The notes under the pieces were generated by a model that ran no database searches, was not told the DNA's origin, and worked only from the letters and a program-made list of their open reading frames with translations. The position numbers and the translations under genes were made by a program. A stretch of DNA of 64,000 bases, from assembly GCA_964654285.1 (NCBI GenBank), contig CAZZJC010000030.1, positions 5,463-69,462 on the forward strand, read 5' to 3'. Source of the DNA: BJHQ01 sp964654285 (GTDB taxonomy: Bacteria; Planctomycetota; UBA11346). Positions 29,894 to 38,700 of this stretch are shown piece after piece (the first letter of the stretch is position 1; every line of letters begins with the position of its first letter).

Positions 29894-31108
29894 ATGCGCG
29901 CCATGATCATCCGCGGCCGCGCGCTTCCGCTGACCACCTACCGCCGCCGCCGGCACGCGGCCGCCCGCCTCGCGGGGGAGCACCTCTTCGGCGCCGTGCC
30001 GCTGCTGCTCATCGGCTGCGACGAGCACCGCCTGCGCCGCGAACGCCAGGATCCGTGGTTCGACTATTACACCGGCTGCCATGAACCCGATGCGGCGCTG
30101 CTCATCCTGCCGAACGGGGAAAGCACGCTGTTTCTCGATCCCGGCGATCCCAAGCGGGTGGTCTGGGACGGCCCGCGCCTCAAGCCCGGCCAGGGGCGCG
30201 CGGTGTTCGGGGTCGACCGGTCGTTGCCGCGCGAGCACCTGGACGACGCGGTGCAGGCGGCCGCCCGTGCGGCGGGTGGTCGCATCGCGATGTGCACCCG
30301 GCGCAGCGAGCCCGGCTTCCAGGCCCAGGCGATGGCAGAGTGGAAGACGAAGCTGGCGCCGGAGATCCGCATCGGCAACGCCGAGCCGGCGCTCATCCGC
30401 CAGCGCATGATCAAGGATGCGGACGAGGTCGCCTGGCATCGCGAGGCGATCCGCCGCACCCGTGACGGTTCGCTCGCGGTGTGGCCGCGCATCCCGCGCC
30501 TGACCAACGAATCCGAAGTCGCCGCCGCCCTGGAAGCCGAATACCGCCGCCACGACCAGGCGCCGCTGGCCTTCCCATCCATCGTCGGTTCGGCGGTGAA
30601 CGGCGCGACCCTGCACTATCCGCACAATGACCAGCCGCTGGTCGCGGCCGCGCCGCTGCTCATCGACTCGGGAGCCACCGCCGGCGGTTATTGCGCCGAT
30701 GTCACCCGCACCATCCCGCAGAACGGCCGCTTCGGCCGTGGCCTGTTCCGCGAGGTGTATTCCTTGGTGCTGGCCTCGAACCAGGCGGTGCGCGCGGCCG
30801 CGAAGCCGGGTGTGACCCTGGCGCAGCTCAACGAGATCGCATGGAAGCCGATCATCGACGCCGGCTACACCCGGCATCACGGGGTCAGCCACCACATCGG
30901 TCTCGATGTCCACGACCCCAGCGACCGCGACGCGCCGCTCGCGCCGGGCATGATCATCTCGAACGAACCCGGCATCTACCTGCCCAAGGAAGGCTTCGGC
31001 GTGCGCATCGAGGACGACCTGCTCATCACCGCCGACGGCTGCGAGGAGCTCACCGCCGCGATCCCCAAGGACATCGCCGCTGTCGAGGCGGCGATGCGCG
31101 GGCGCTGA
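29894..31108 (+). CDS. M24B Xaa-Pro aminopeptidase
   Basis: This 404-residue metallopeptidase removes N-terminal residues before proline. The creatinase-like N-terminal domain has WFDYYTGCHEPDAALLILP. The C-terminal pita-bread domain carries all five metal ligands: two aspartates (LIDSGATAGGYCADVTRT), histidine in SHHIGLDVHD, and two glutamates in SNEPGIYLP and VRIEDDLLI. Length is near that of PepP. Two starts are close (ATG 29894 and 29903); neither has a convincing ribosome site. A second M24 protein, methionine aminopeptidase, follows at 31608. Confidence 0.9.
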   Translation: MRAMIIRGRALPLTTYRRRRHAAARLAGEHLFGAVPLLLIGCDEHRLRRERQDPWFDYYTGCHEPDAALLILPNGESTLFLDPGDPKRVVWDGPRLKPGQGRAVFGVDRSLPREHLDDAVQAAARAAGGRIAMCTRRSEPGFQAQAMAEWKTKLAPEIRIGNAEPALIRQRMIKDADEVAWHREAIRRTRDGSLAVWPRIPRLTNESEVAAALEAEYRRHDQAPLAFPSIVGSAVNGATLHYPHNDQPLVAAAPLLIDSGATAGGYCADVTRTIPQNGRFGRGLFREVYSLVLASNQAVRAAAKPGVTLAQLNEIAWKPIIDAGYTRHHGVSHHIGLDVHDPSDRDAPLAPGMIISNEPGIYLPKEGFGVRIEDDLLITADGCEELTAAIPKDIAAVEAAMRGR

Positions 31109-31122
31109 CGCGGTCTGATCGG

Positions 31123-31500
31123 TTACAGTGCGATCACCGCGTCGATCTCGACCCGGCCGCCTTTAGGCAGGGCCGAGACCTGCACCGTGGCGCGGGCCGG
31201 GAAGGGGGCCTCGAACCAGCGTGCGTAGACCGCGTTCATGGCGGCGAACTCGCCGAGATCGACCAGGTACACGGTCAGGCGCAGCGCCTTGTTGAGCGCG
31301 GTGCCGGCCTCGCGGGCGATGGCATCGAGGTTGCGCAGGGCCTGCTCGGTCTGCTCGGCGGTGCCGCCGGCGACGAACTGGCCGGTGGCGGGGACGAGGC
31401 CGAGCTGGCCCGAGCACCACAGGAGATCGCCCTGGCGCACGGCTTGGCTGTAGGGGCCGATCGCGGCCGGGGCGTCAGGGGTCGAGATGGAGGTGGGCAT
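31123..31500 (-). CDS. ridA: RidA-family imine deaminase
   Basis: This 125-residue protein is of YjgF/YER057c/UK114 type. RidA hydrolyses reactive 2-aminoacrylate and similar imines released by PLP enzymes. The signature IGPYSQAVRQGDLLWCSGQLG, the arginine in PARATVQVSALPKGG and the final glutamate in VEIDAVIAL are all present, so it is probably catalytically competent. Its position between two M24 peptidases, on the opposite strand, gives no further hint. Confidence 0.93.
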   Translation of the reverse strand: MPTSISTPDAPAAIGPYSQAVRQGDLLWCSGQLGLVPATGQFVAGGTAEQTEQALRNLDAIAREAGTALNKALRLTVYLVDLGEFAAMNAVYARWFEAPFPARATVQVSALPKGGRVEIDAVIAL

Positions 31501-31592
31501 GGCGGTTCCAGGTGGTGCGGGGTGGGGCGCGCGCGTGATGGCGGCAGGTCGAGCCGGCCGCAGTGCCGGCTTTGCCCGCGCGGGATGCGGTG

Positions 31593-31598
31593 TAGCCT
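31593..31598 (+). promoter_or_regulatory. Putative -10 (TAGCCT), 9 bases before ATG of map
   Basis: TAGCCT precedes the methionine aminopeptidase ATG by 9 bases. TTGCCC (31572-31577) lies 15 bases further upstream, a short spacing. No AGGAG-type site is seen. Confidence 0.35.
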
Positions 31599-31607
31599 GC
31601 CCCGCCG

Positions 31608-32624
31608 ATGCGCAACTCCTCCACCGGTGCAAAGCTCGGCAACAACGATCCCTGCTGGTGCGGGTCGGGCCAGAAATACAAACGCTGCCACCAGAGCCGC
31701 GATCTCCTGGCCAAGCTCCAGGGCGAGGAGCCGGGCAAGCCGAGCTCCTTCCGGCCGGTGAAGCCGGGCGTCATTTCCGCGCCGCGAACGGTTCCGGAGC
31801 GCATCCCGCGCCCGGAATACGCGCTCACCGGCAAACCGGGCTCGCGGATCAAGGACGTGATCAAGACGCCCGACCAGATCGCGCGCATGCGCCTGGCCTG
31901 CCGCGCCGCGCGCGAGGTGCTGGGAATCGCCAAGCGGGCGGTGAAGCCCGGCATCACCACCGACGCGCTCGACGCCCTTGCGCATCAGGCCTGCATCGAC
32001 CTCGGCGGCTATCCGTCGCCGCTGAACTACATGGGATTCCCCAAGTCGCTGTGCACCTCGGTCAATGAAGTCATCTGCCACGGAATCCCCGACTCCCGTC
32101 CGCTGGCTGAAGGCGACATCGTCAACCTGGACGTGACCATCTACCTCCACGGCATGCACGGCGACTGCTCCGAGACGGTCGGAGTCGGTGCCATCGATCC
32201 CGCGTCCCAGAAGCTCATCGACGACACCCGCGCCTGCATGCTGGCGGGCATCGGCGCGGTGCGGCCGGGCTACATGATCCGCGACATCGGTCGCGCCATC
32301 GACGCGCGCGCCGCGAAAGACGGCTACGGCGTGGTGCGCGCCTTCGTCGGCCACGGCATCGGCGAGCGCTTCCACCAGGATCCGCAGGTGCCGCACTACT
32401 ACGATCCGTCCGCCACCTTCGCCATGGTGCCCGGCATCACCTTCACGGTCGAGCCGATGATCAACCTCGGCACCTGGAAGCACTCATCCTGGGAGGACGG
32501 CTGGACCGCCGTCACCGCCGATCTGAAGCGCAGCGCCCAGCACGAGCACACCGTGCTGGTGACCGAACGCGGGGTCGAGATCCTGACGTTGGCCGAAGGC
32601 GAACCCCAGCCGTTCCCGTTTTAA
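31608..32624 (+). CDS. map: Methionine aminopeptidase with SEC-C zinc motif
   Basis: This 338-residue enzyme removes the initiator methionine from new proteins. Residues ~14-28 form a SEC-C zinc motif (DPCWCGSGQKYKRCH), as also found at the end of SecA and in front of some type I MAPs, where it may help ribosome or partner binding. The catalytic domain has both aspartates (NLDVTIYLHGMHGDCSETV), histidine in GHGIGERFHQDP, and glutamates in FTVEPMI and QHEHTVLVTE. The linker (residues 35-75) is Pro/Arg-rich. MAP is essential in bacteria; no other copy is seen in the window. The gene ends directly at a palindromic repeat. Confidence 0.94.
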   Translation: MRNSSTGAKLGNNDPCWCGSGQKYKRCHQSRDLLAKLQGEEPGKPSSFRPVKPGVISAPRTVPERIPRPEYALTGKPGSRIKDVIKTPDQIARMRLACRAAREVLGIAKRAVKPGITTDALDALAHQACIDLGGYPSPLNYMGFPKSLCTSVNEVICHGIPDSRPLAEGDIVNLDVTIYLHGMHGDCSETVGVGAIDPASQKLIDDTRACMLAGIGAVRPGYMIRDIGRAIDARAAKDGYGVVRAFVGHGIGERFHQDPQVPHYYDPSATFAMVPGITFTVEPMINLGTWKHSSWEDGWTAVTADLKRSAQHEHTVLVTERGVEILTLAEGEPQPFPF

Positions 32625-32980
32625 CTTTTGCAGCGGGGCTCTGCCCCGCCACGCCCCGCCAGGGCTCTGCCCTGGACCCGGATTGCCCGGAAGAACCTTT
32701 TCACCGCGTCCTCGCGTTGGTGAAACCTATTGCCCGGGATGGGCACGCAGGGGCGCTTCGCTGTCTGCGTGCCTGGGGTCGTGACGATGATCGGGCATCA
32801 ATCAGTCTGAAGAAATGAAAACGTCGCCCCAAATGGGCAACCGGCTGGCTAACGGAAGGACGCGGAATAAAGCCCTTCCGGGCAACCACGGGGTCCAGGG
32901 GCCATTGGCCCCTGGCAGGGCGTGGCGGGACGGCGTCCCGCTGAAAACGGCTGGCGGGACAGCGTCCCGCTGCAAAAGCC
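32625..32980. repeat. Two inward-facing copies of a hairpin repeat filling the gap
   Basis: This 357-base gap between convergent genes holds two copies of one element in opposite orientation. The left copy (32625 to ~32715) reads TTTTGCAGCGGGGCTCTGCC..., with hairpins GCGGGGC/GCCCCGC (32633-32649) and CCAGGGC/GCCCTGG (32659-32675), and ends GCCCGGAAG...CCGCGTCC. The right copy (~32857-32978), read backwards, has the same order: TTTTGCAG, hairpin GCGGGAC/GTCCCGC (32954-32970), the same hairpin again (32925-32941), CCAGGGGCC/GGCCCCTGG (32895-32915), then GCCCGGAAG and GCGTCC. The hairpin arms differ between copies but keep pairing, which points to selection for structure. About 140 bases of plain sequence lie between. 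Confidence 0.8.
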
Positions 32981-32981
32981 C

Positions 32982-33770
32982 TTACTTCACGCCGGGGATC
33001 GCGGGTGCCGGGCCGGCGGTGACCTTGATCAGTTCGACCTCGAAGATGAGCAGCGAATTCGGCGGGATGCCGCGGTTGCCGCGTTCGCCGTAGGCGAGGT
33101 CGGACGGGATGTAGAGCTTCCAGCGGTCGCCTTCCTTCATCATCGGGATGGCTTCGAGCCAGCCCTGGATGAGGCCGCCCGGGTTGAGCGGGAAGTCGGC
33201 GGGCTGGCCGCGCTTCACCGACGAGTCGAACTCGGTGCCGTCGAGCATGGTGCCGGTGTAGTGGACGGTCACGGTCTTGCCCATCGCGGCCTGCTGACCT
33301 GCGCCGGTGGCGAGGACTTCATACTGGAGGCCGCTGGCGGTGGTCTTCACGCCGGGCTTCTTGCCGTTTTCGGCCAGCCAGGCCACATTGGTGCCTTTGC
33401 GGTCGCCGGCGCGCTTGGCCTCGGCCGCCTGCATGTCCTGCTGGAACTTCTGCATGACCTGCGCTTCCTCCTGGGGCGAGAACGGCGACGGCCGGCCGCC
33501 CAGGGCGTCCTTGAGGGCCAGCAGGACCAGTTCGGGTTCGATCTCGTCCTTGATCTGCTTGAGGCTCTTGCCCATCTGGATGCCGATGAGGTAGCTGGCC
33601 TTCTGCTTCTGCGTCCACGGGGTGTCCGGGGTTATCGTCGGGATGCCAGGAGCAGCGGGAGGGGGGATCACGGCGGGTTTGACCTCGGGCGCGGTCTCGC
33701 CGGCCTGGATGGAGTGGACGGAGGGAAGCACCGCGCAGAGAGCGGCGGTGACGATGGCGGTGCGGAACAT
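32982..33770 (-). CDS. FKBP-type peptidyl-prolyl isomerase, Mip/FkpA-like
   Basis: This 262-residue envelope protein has a signal peptide (TAIVTAALCAVLPSVHSIQA). A helical dimerisation domain follows (FKBP_N: ASYLIGIQMGKSLKQIKDEI, later EAQVMQKFQQDMQAAEAKRAG), then the FKBP domain from about residue 155 (VTVHYTGTMLDGTEFDSSVKRG, FPLNPGGLIQGWLEAI, YIPSDLAYGERGNRGIPPNS, LIFEVELI). Active-site aromatics and the aspartate are in place. It probably helps fold periplasmic or outer-membrane proteins. The ATG at 33770 has AGGAG 6 bases before it. It reads towards the hairpin repeat and map. Confidence 0.92.
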   Translation of the reverse strand: MFRTAIVTAALCAVLPSVHSIQAGETAPEVKPAVIPPPAAPGIPTITPDTPWTQKQKASYLIGIQMGKSLKQIKDEIEPELVLLALKDALGGRPSPFSPQEEAQVMQKFQQDMQAAEAKRAGDRKGTNVAWLAENGKKPGVKTTASGLQYEVLATGAGQQAAMGKTVTVHYTGTMLDGTEFDSSVKRGQPADFPLNPGGLIQGWLEAIPMMKEGDRWKLYIPSDLAYGERGNRGIPPNSLLIFEVELIKVTAGPAPAIPGVK

Positions 33771-34009
33771 GGGCGCTCCTGGAGTGCGCGGGATCGGCGG
33801 AAGGGGGGAAGACTGCATGACAGCCCACGCATCCACAATGGGAAATCCGATTTCCGGCGGTCGCTGTGGCGCTTCTGAACGTTGGCGTGGGCGGAACCGG
33901 ATCCGACGCCGAAGACAAGCCGGTGCGTGACTTGCCGGTCCTGTCCGTGCGTCGATGCTCCGCCCTCGCCACCAAGGCCAGCAATGGCCCCTAGCCGCCG
34001 AGGAATCCC

Positions 34010-35701
34010 ATGCGCAGCGACCAGATCAAAAAAGGCTTCGACCGCACCCCGCACCGCAGCCTCCTGCGCGCGACCGGCCTGAAGGATGGGGACTTCTCCA
34101 AGCCCTTCATCGCGGTGTGCTCCTCCCACGTCGAGATCATCCCCGGCCACGTCCATCTCGATGAGGTCGCCGAGATCGTCTCGGCCGCGATCCGCGCCGC
34201 CGGCGGCGTGCCCTTCATCTTCAACACCATCGGCGTCGATGACGGCATCGCGATGGGCCATGATGGCATGCTGTGGTCGCTGCCCTCGCGCGAGATCATC
34301 GCCGACAGCGTCGAGACGATGGTGAACGCGCACTGCTTCGACGGCATGGTCTGCATCCCCAACTGCGACAAGATCGTGCCCGGCATGCTGATGGGCACCA
34401 TGCGCTGCAACATCCCGACGGTGTTCGTCAGCGGCGGACCGATGAAGGCCGGCGCCGACGCTGAAGGCAAGCCGATCGACCTGATCACCGCCTTCGCCGC
34501 GGTGGCCGAGTTCAATGCCGGCAAGATCGATGAGAAGCGGCTGAAGGATGTCGAGGTCAACGCCTGTCCGACCTGCGGCTCGTGCTCCGGCATGTTCACC
34601 GCCAACAGCATGAACTGCCTGAGCGAAGCGCTCGGCCTCGCCCTGCCCGGCAACGGCACCATCCTCGCGGGCGAAGGCCCCGGCAAGCTGTCGCCCGAAC
34701 GCAACGCGCTCTACCAGGCCGCCGCGCGCCAGGTGATGAAGCTGGTCGAGTGGGACCTCAAGCCGCTCGACTTCGTGAACCTGGCGGCGTTCGACAACGC
34801 GGTCGCGCTCGACATCGCCATGGGCGGCAGCACCAACACCGTGCTGCACCTGCTCGCGATCGCGCGCGAAGCCGGCATCCCCTACGACTGCCGCCGCATC
34901 GACGCGATCTCGAAGAAGGTCCCCTGCCTGGCCAAGCTCGCGCCCAACGGCCACCACCACATCGAGGACTGCCACCGCGCCGGCGGCATCTACGCCATCC
35001 TCGGCGAACTCCTGGCTGCCGGGCTCATCGACGGCTCGGCGCGCAACGTGCTCAACCAGACCTTCGCCGAATCGCTGCGCGGCGTGCGCACGCGCGATGC
35101 GACGGTGATCCGCCCGGTGGCCAACCCCTACACCAAGGACGGCGGCCTGTGCATCCTCACCGGCAATCTGGCCGTCGACGGCGCGGTGGTGAAGACCGCC
35201 GGCGTGCTGCCGGAAATGCTCGCCTTCGAGGGCGAGGCCATCGTCTTCGACAGCCAGAACGACGCCTGCGCCGGCATCCTGTCCGGCAAGGTCAAGCCCG
35301 GCCATGTCGTCGTCATCCGCTACGAAGGCCCCAAGGGCGGTCCCGGCATGCAGGAGATGCTCGCGCCGACCAGCTACATCAAGGGCCAGGGCCTGTCCGG
35401 CAAGGTCGCCCTGATCACCGATGGCCGCTTCTCCGGCGGCACCAGCGGCGCGTCGATCGGCCACATCAGCCCCGAGGCCGCCGCCGGCGGCACCATCGCG
35501 CTGGTGAAAGATGGCGATCGCATCCGCTACGACATCGGCAAGCGATCGCTCGAACTGCTGGTCGGCGCGGAGGAACTCGCCCGGCGCAAGGCGGCCTGGA
35601 AGCCGCTCGTCAAGGCGGTGAAGGGCTCGTGGCTCAAGCGCTACCAGTGGCTGGCGACCTCGGCCGATACCGGCGCCATCCTGCGCGTGCCGACGGCCTG
35701 A
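34010..35701 (+). CDS. ilvD: Dihydroxy-acid dehydratase
   Basis: This 563-residue Fe-S enzyme carries out the third step of valine/isoleucine synthesis, dehydrating 2,3-dihydroxy-3-methylbutanoate and the homologue. The cluster cysteines are in CIPNCDKIVPGM and ACPTCGSCSGMFTANSM, with another in the early FIAVCSSHVEIIPGHVHL. GGSTNTVLHLLAIA and the C-terminal DGRFSGGTSGASIGHISPEAA are diagnostic. The length is typical of the shorter IlvD group. ATG has GAGGA 6 bases upstream. No other ilv or leu gene is nearby. Confidence 0.96.
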   Translation: MRSDQIKKGFDRTPHRSLLRATGLKDGDFSKPFIAVCSSHVEIIPGHVHLDEVAEIVSAAIRAAGGVPFIFNTIGVDDGIAMGHDGMLWSLPSREIIADSVETMVNAHCFDGMVCIPNCDKIVPGMLMGTMRCNIPTVFVSGGPMKAGADAEGKPIDLITAFAAVAEFNAGKIDEKRLKDVEVNACPTCGSCSGMFTANSMNCLSEALGLALPGNGTILAGEGPGKLSPERNALYQAAARQVMKLVEWDLKPLDFVNLAAFDNAVALDIAMGGSTNTVLHLLAIAREAGIPYDCRRIDAISKKVPCLAKLAPNGHHHIEDCHRAGGIYAILGELLAAGLIDGSARNVLNQTFAESLRGVRTRDATVIRPVANPYTKDGGLCILTGNLAVDGAVVKTAGVLPEMLAFEGEAIVFDSQNDACAGILSGKVKPGHVVVIRYEGPKGGPGMQEMLAPTSYIKGQGLSGKVALITDGRFSGGTSGASIGHISPEAAAGGTIALVKDGDRIRYDIGKRSLELLVGAEELARRKAAWKPLVKAVKGSWLKRYQWLATSADTGAILRVPTA

Positions 35702-35774
35702 CTCGGGCTGGCGCAGCTGCACCACGGCGCAGCACCGCACGACGGCGCAGCCCTGGCGCCCGCGATCGTGGGCG

Positions 35775-35780
35775 TACCCT
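35775..35780 (+). promoter_or_regulatory. Putative -10 (TACCCT), 9 bases before ATG
   Basis: TACCCT lies 9 bases before the ATG of the debranching enzyme. No -35 and no ribosome site are apparent. Confidence 0.3.
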
Positions 35781-35789
35781 GGGCCAACG

Positions 35790-38700
35790 ATGAACCAGCC
35801 TTTGCGCATGCATCCTGAACCGGGAGCGCGGATCGTCCGTCACGTGGGCGACCAGGTGCGGGTCCGCCTCGATGGACCGACCGCGCCGGGCTGGCGGGCG
35901 CTGCTGCGCACCACCATCGGCCGGGCCAGGGTCGCGCGCGACGAGGTGGTGGCGACGCTGGGCGGGGACAGCTCCTTCGCCGGGCATGCCTGGCGCGACG
36001 TGGCGATGGACCGCGTCGACGGCGGCTGGCAGGTCGATCTCGCTCTGGCCGAGGTGGGCTGGTTCAGAGCCAAGGCGTTCGTGGTCGATCCTGCGGGCCG
36101 CCAGCATTGGCCGGACGGCGATGATCTCGGGGTGTCGGTCAATCCCGACGACTACCGCTCGGCGAACACGATCTATTGCGCCTTTCCCCGCATGTTCGGC
36201 TCCAGCAAGACCGCGACCGGCACCCGGGTGCCGCCGCTCGACGACCAGCTCGCCGCGCTCGACCGCCATGGCTACACGGTGATCCCGCCTTCGGGCACGT
36301 TGCGCGGGTTGGCGAAGGAGGTGCCGCACATCCTCGACCGCCTGGGCTGCCGCATCCTGCACCTGCTGCCGGTCAACGTGGTTCCGACCACCTTCGCCCG
36401 CATGGGCCGGTTCGGCAGTCCGTATGCCTGCCTCGATCTCACCGCCATCGATCCGGCCCTGGTCGAATTCGATCGCCGCACGACGGCGGTCGACCAGTTC
36501 CGGGAACTCGCCTATGCGGTGCATCTGCGTGGCGGGCGCGTCTTCCTCGACATCGTGATCAACCACACCGGCTGGGGCTCGCGCCTGATGGAGGAGCACC
36601 CGGAGTGGTTCAAGCGCAACCCGGACGGCACGTTCCACAGTCCGGGGGCGTGGGGGAACACCTGGGAGGATCTCGTCGAGCTCGACCATGGGCATCCGAA
36701 GCTGTGGTCCGAGATCGCCGATGCGCTCATCACCTGGTGCGGGCGCGGGGTCGACGGCTTCCGCTGCGATGCCGGCTACATGGTGCCGCTGCCGGTGTGG
36801 CGGCTGATCGTGGCGCGGGTGCGCCAGCGCCATCCCGAGGCGTGCTTCCTCCTCGAGGGGCTGGGCGGCGCGTGGTCGGCGACCGAAACGCTGCTCACCG
36901 AAGGCGGCATGCAGTGGGCCTATTCGGAACTCTTCCAGAACTACTCCGGTCCCGACGTGCATGGCTACCTCGGCCACTGCCTGCGCCAGTCGGAGCGGAT
37001 CGGCACCCTGGTGCATTACAGCGAGACCCACGACAACAACCGCCTCGCCCAGGGCGGCCGCGCGTGGTCGCTCCTGCGCAACCGGCTGTGCGCCCTGACC
37101 TCGGTCGGGGGCGCGTTCGGGTTCACCAACGGCGTCGAATGGCTGGCCACCGAAAAGCTGGAGGTGCACCAGGCGCGGGCGCTCAACTGGGGCGCGGGCG
37201 AGAACCTGTGCGATGAACTCGCCCGCTTGAACCGCCTGATCAGCGACCACCCGTGCTTCCTCGATGGAGCGCAGCTCGCCATCCTGTCGGACCCGCGCGG
37301 GTCGGTGCTGGCACTGCGTCGCGACGCCGGGCCGGATCGGGTGCTGGTGCTGATCAACCTGGATCCCGCCGCGCCGGGGTTGCTGACCCTGGCGGCGGAA
37401 GCCGATCCGGGATCGTTGCCGGTCGATCTGCTGGGCCAGGCCGTCCCGCCGTTGCGCCGCGAGGCCGATGGCGCCCTGCACTGGATGCTGCCTCCTGGGG
37501 CCGCCTATTGCCTGGCCGCGACGGCGCAGCCGGCGGGGTTGGCGGGGGACGAGTACCGTCGCGCCCGTGCGCGCGTCGCCTTCGCCTACCAGGCCCTGGC
37601 CGAGGTGCTGGCGCCCGAGGACATCGGCCCGGGACCGGGTGGCTGGCAGGCGCTCGCGGCCTGGGTCGATGCGGATCCGGCCCGTTTCCTGGCCTGCCTG
37701 CCGCGCCTGGATCGGGTCGCGGCCCGCCGGGATGTGCTTGCGGCGCTGATGGCGGTGGCGGACGCCGAACGCTATCCTGCGGTGGTCCGCTGGACTCGCG
37801 CCGACCTCAACCGGGTGGTGCCCGTGCCCCCTGGGCATTGGATCCTGATCAGCGATGAAGCGGCCTTTTCCGTCACCTTGACCGCAGCGTCGTGCGATCG
37901 TTCGCGGCAGGCCCGTTCGATCGCCGCCGCCGGCGCCCAGATCGTCGCCTTCCCGCCCCTGACGGCAGGATCAGCGACCCTCATCCTGGAACGCTTCGCC
38001 GCCGACGGGACGCGGGCGACCGGAGCCCTGCTCGCACTCGGCTCCGGCGAGCGGATCGGCGGCACGGCCGCGCCCGAGGCCGGCGGCCACGGCACGGCGC
38101 TGCTCTGCAACGGCCGCGGTGGCATGGCCCGCATCGCGGCCGACCTGGGCAAGGTCAGTTCGAAATACGACTGCGCCCTGGGCGCGAACCTGCACCCCAC
38201 CGCGCCCTGCGACCGCCACATCCTGGCCAAGCGGCTGCGGGCCTGGATCAATGCCGACGGCTTCATCACCCCGCTCGATCGCCAGAATCTGGCGCAGTTC
38301 GCCGCAGGTCCGCCGGCCAGGTGGATCTTCGTCGCCAACGCCGGGGATTCGCGCACGGTCGAGGTCCATCTCGACGCCGACATGCTGGACGGGGCCAACA
38401 CCACCGTCTTCCGCTGGTCGCGCCCGGCCGCCGCCCCGCGCTGGGGCAATGCGCTGCCCGAGCAGTGCCAGGTCTCGGTGATCCTGCGCCTGGACATCGA
38501 GGACCGCAGCTTCCACAGCGAGACCCGCCGCGATCCGGCGTGCGAGCGCCATTTCGCCGGATCCTGCCGGGTGCTCGCGGATCGGCAGGGGTTCTGCTTC
38601 GCGCCCGCGCCGGATCGGGTGCTGCGGGCGTGGTGCGAGAATGGAGGCTACCACCACGAGGCCGAATGGTGCGAACGGATCCCCCATCCGGTCGAGGCCA

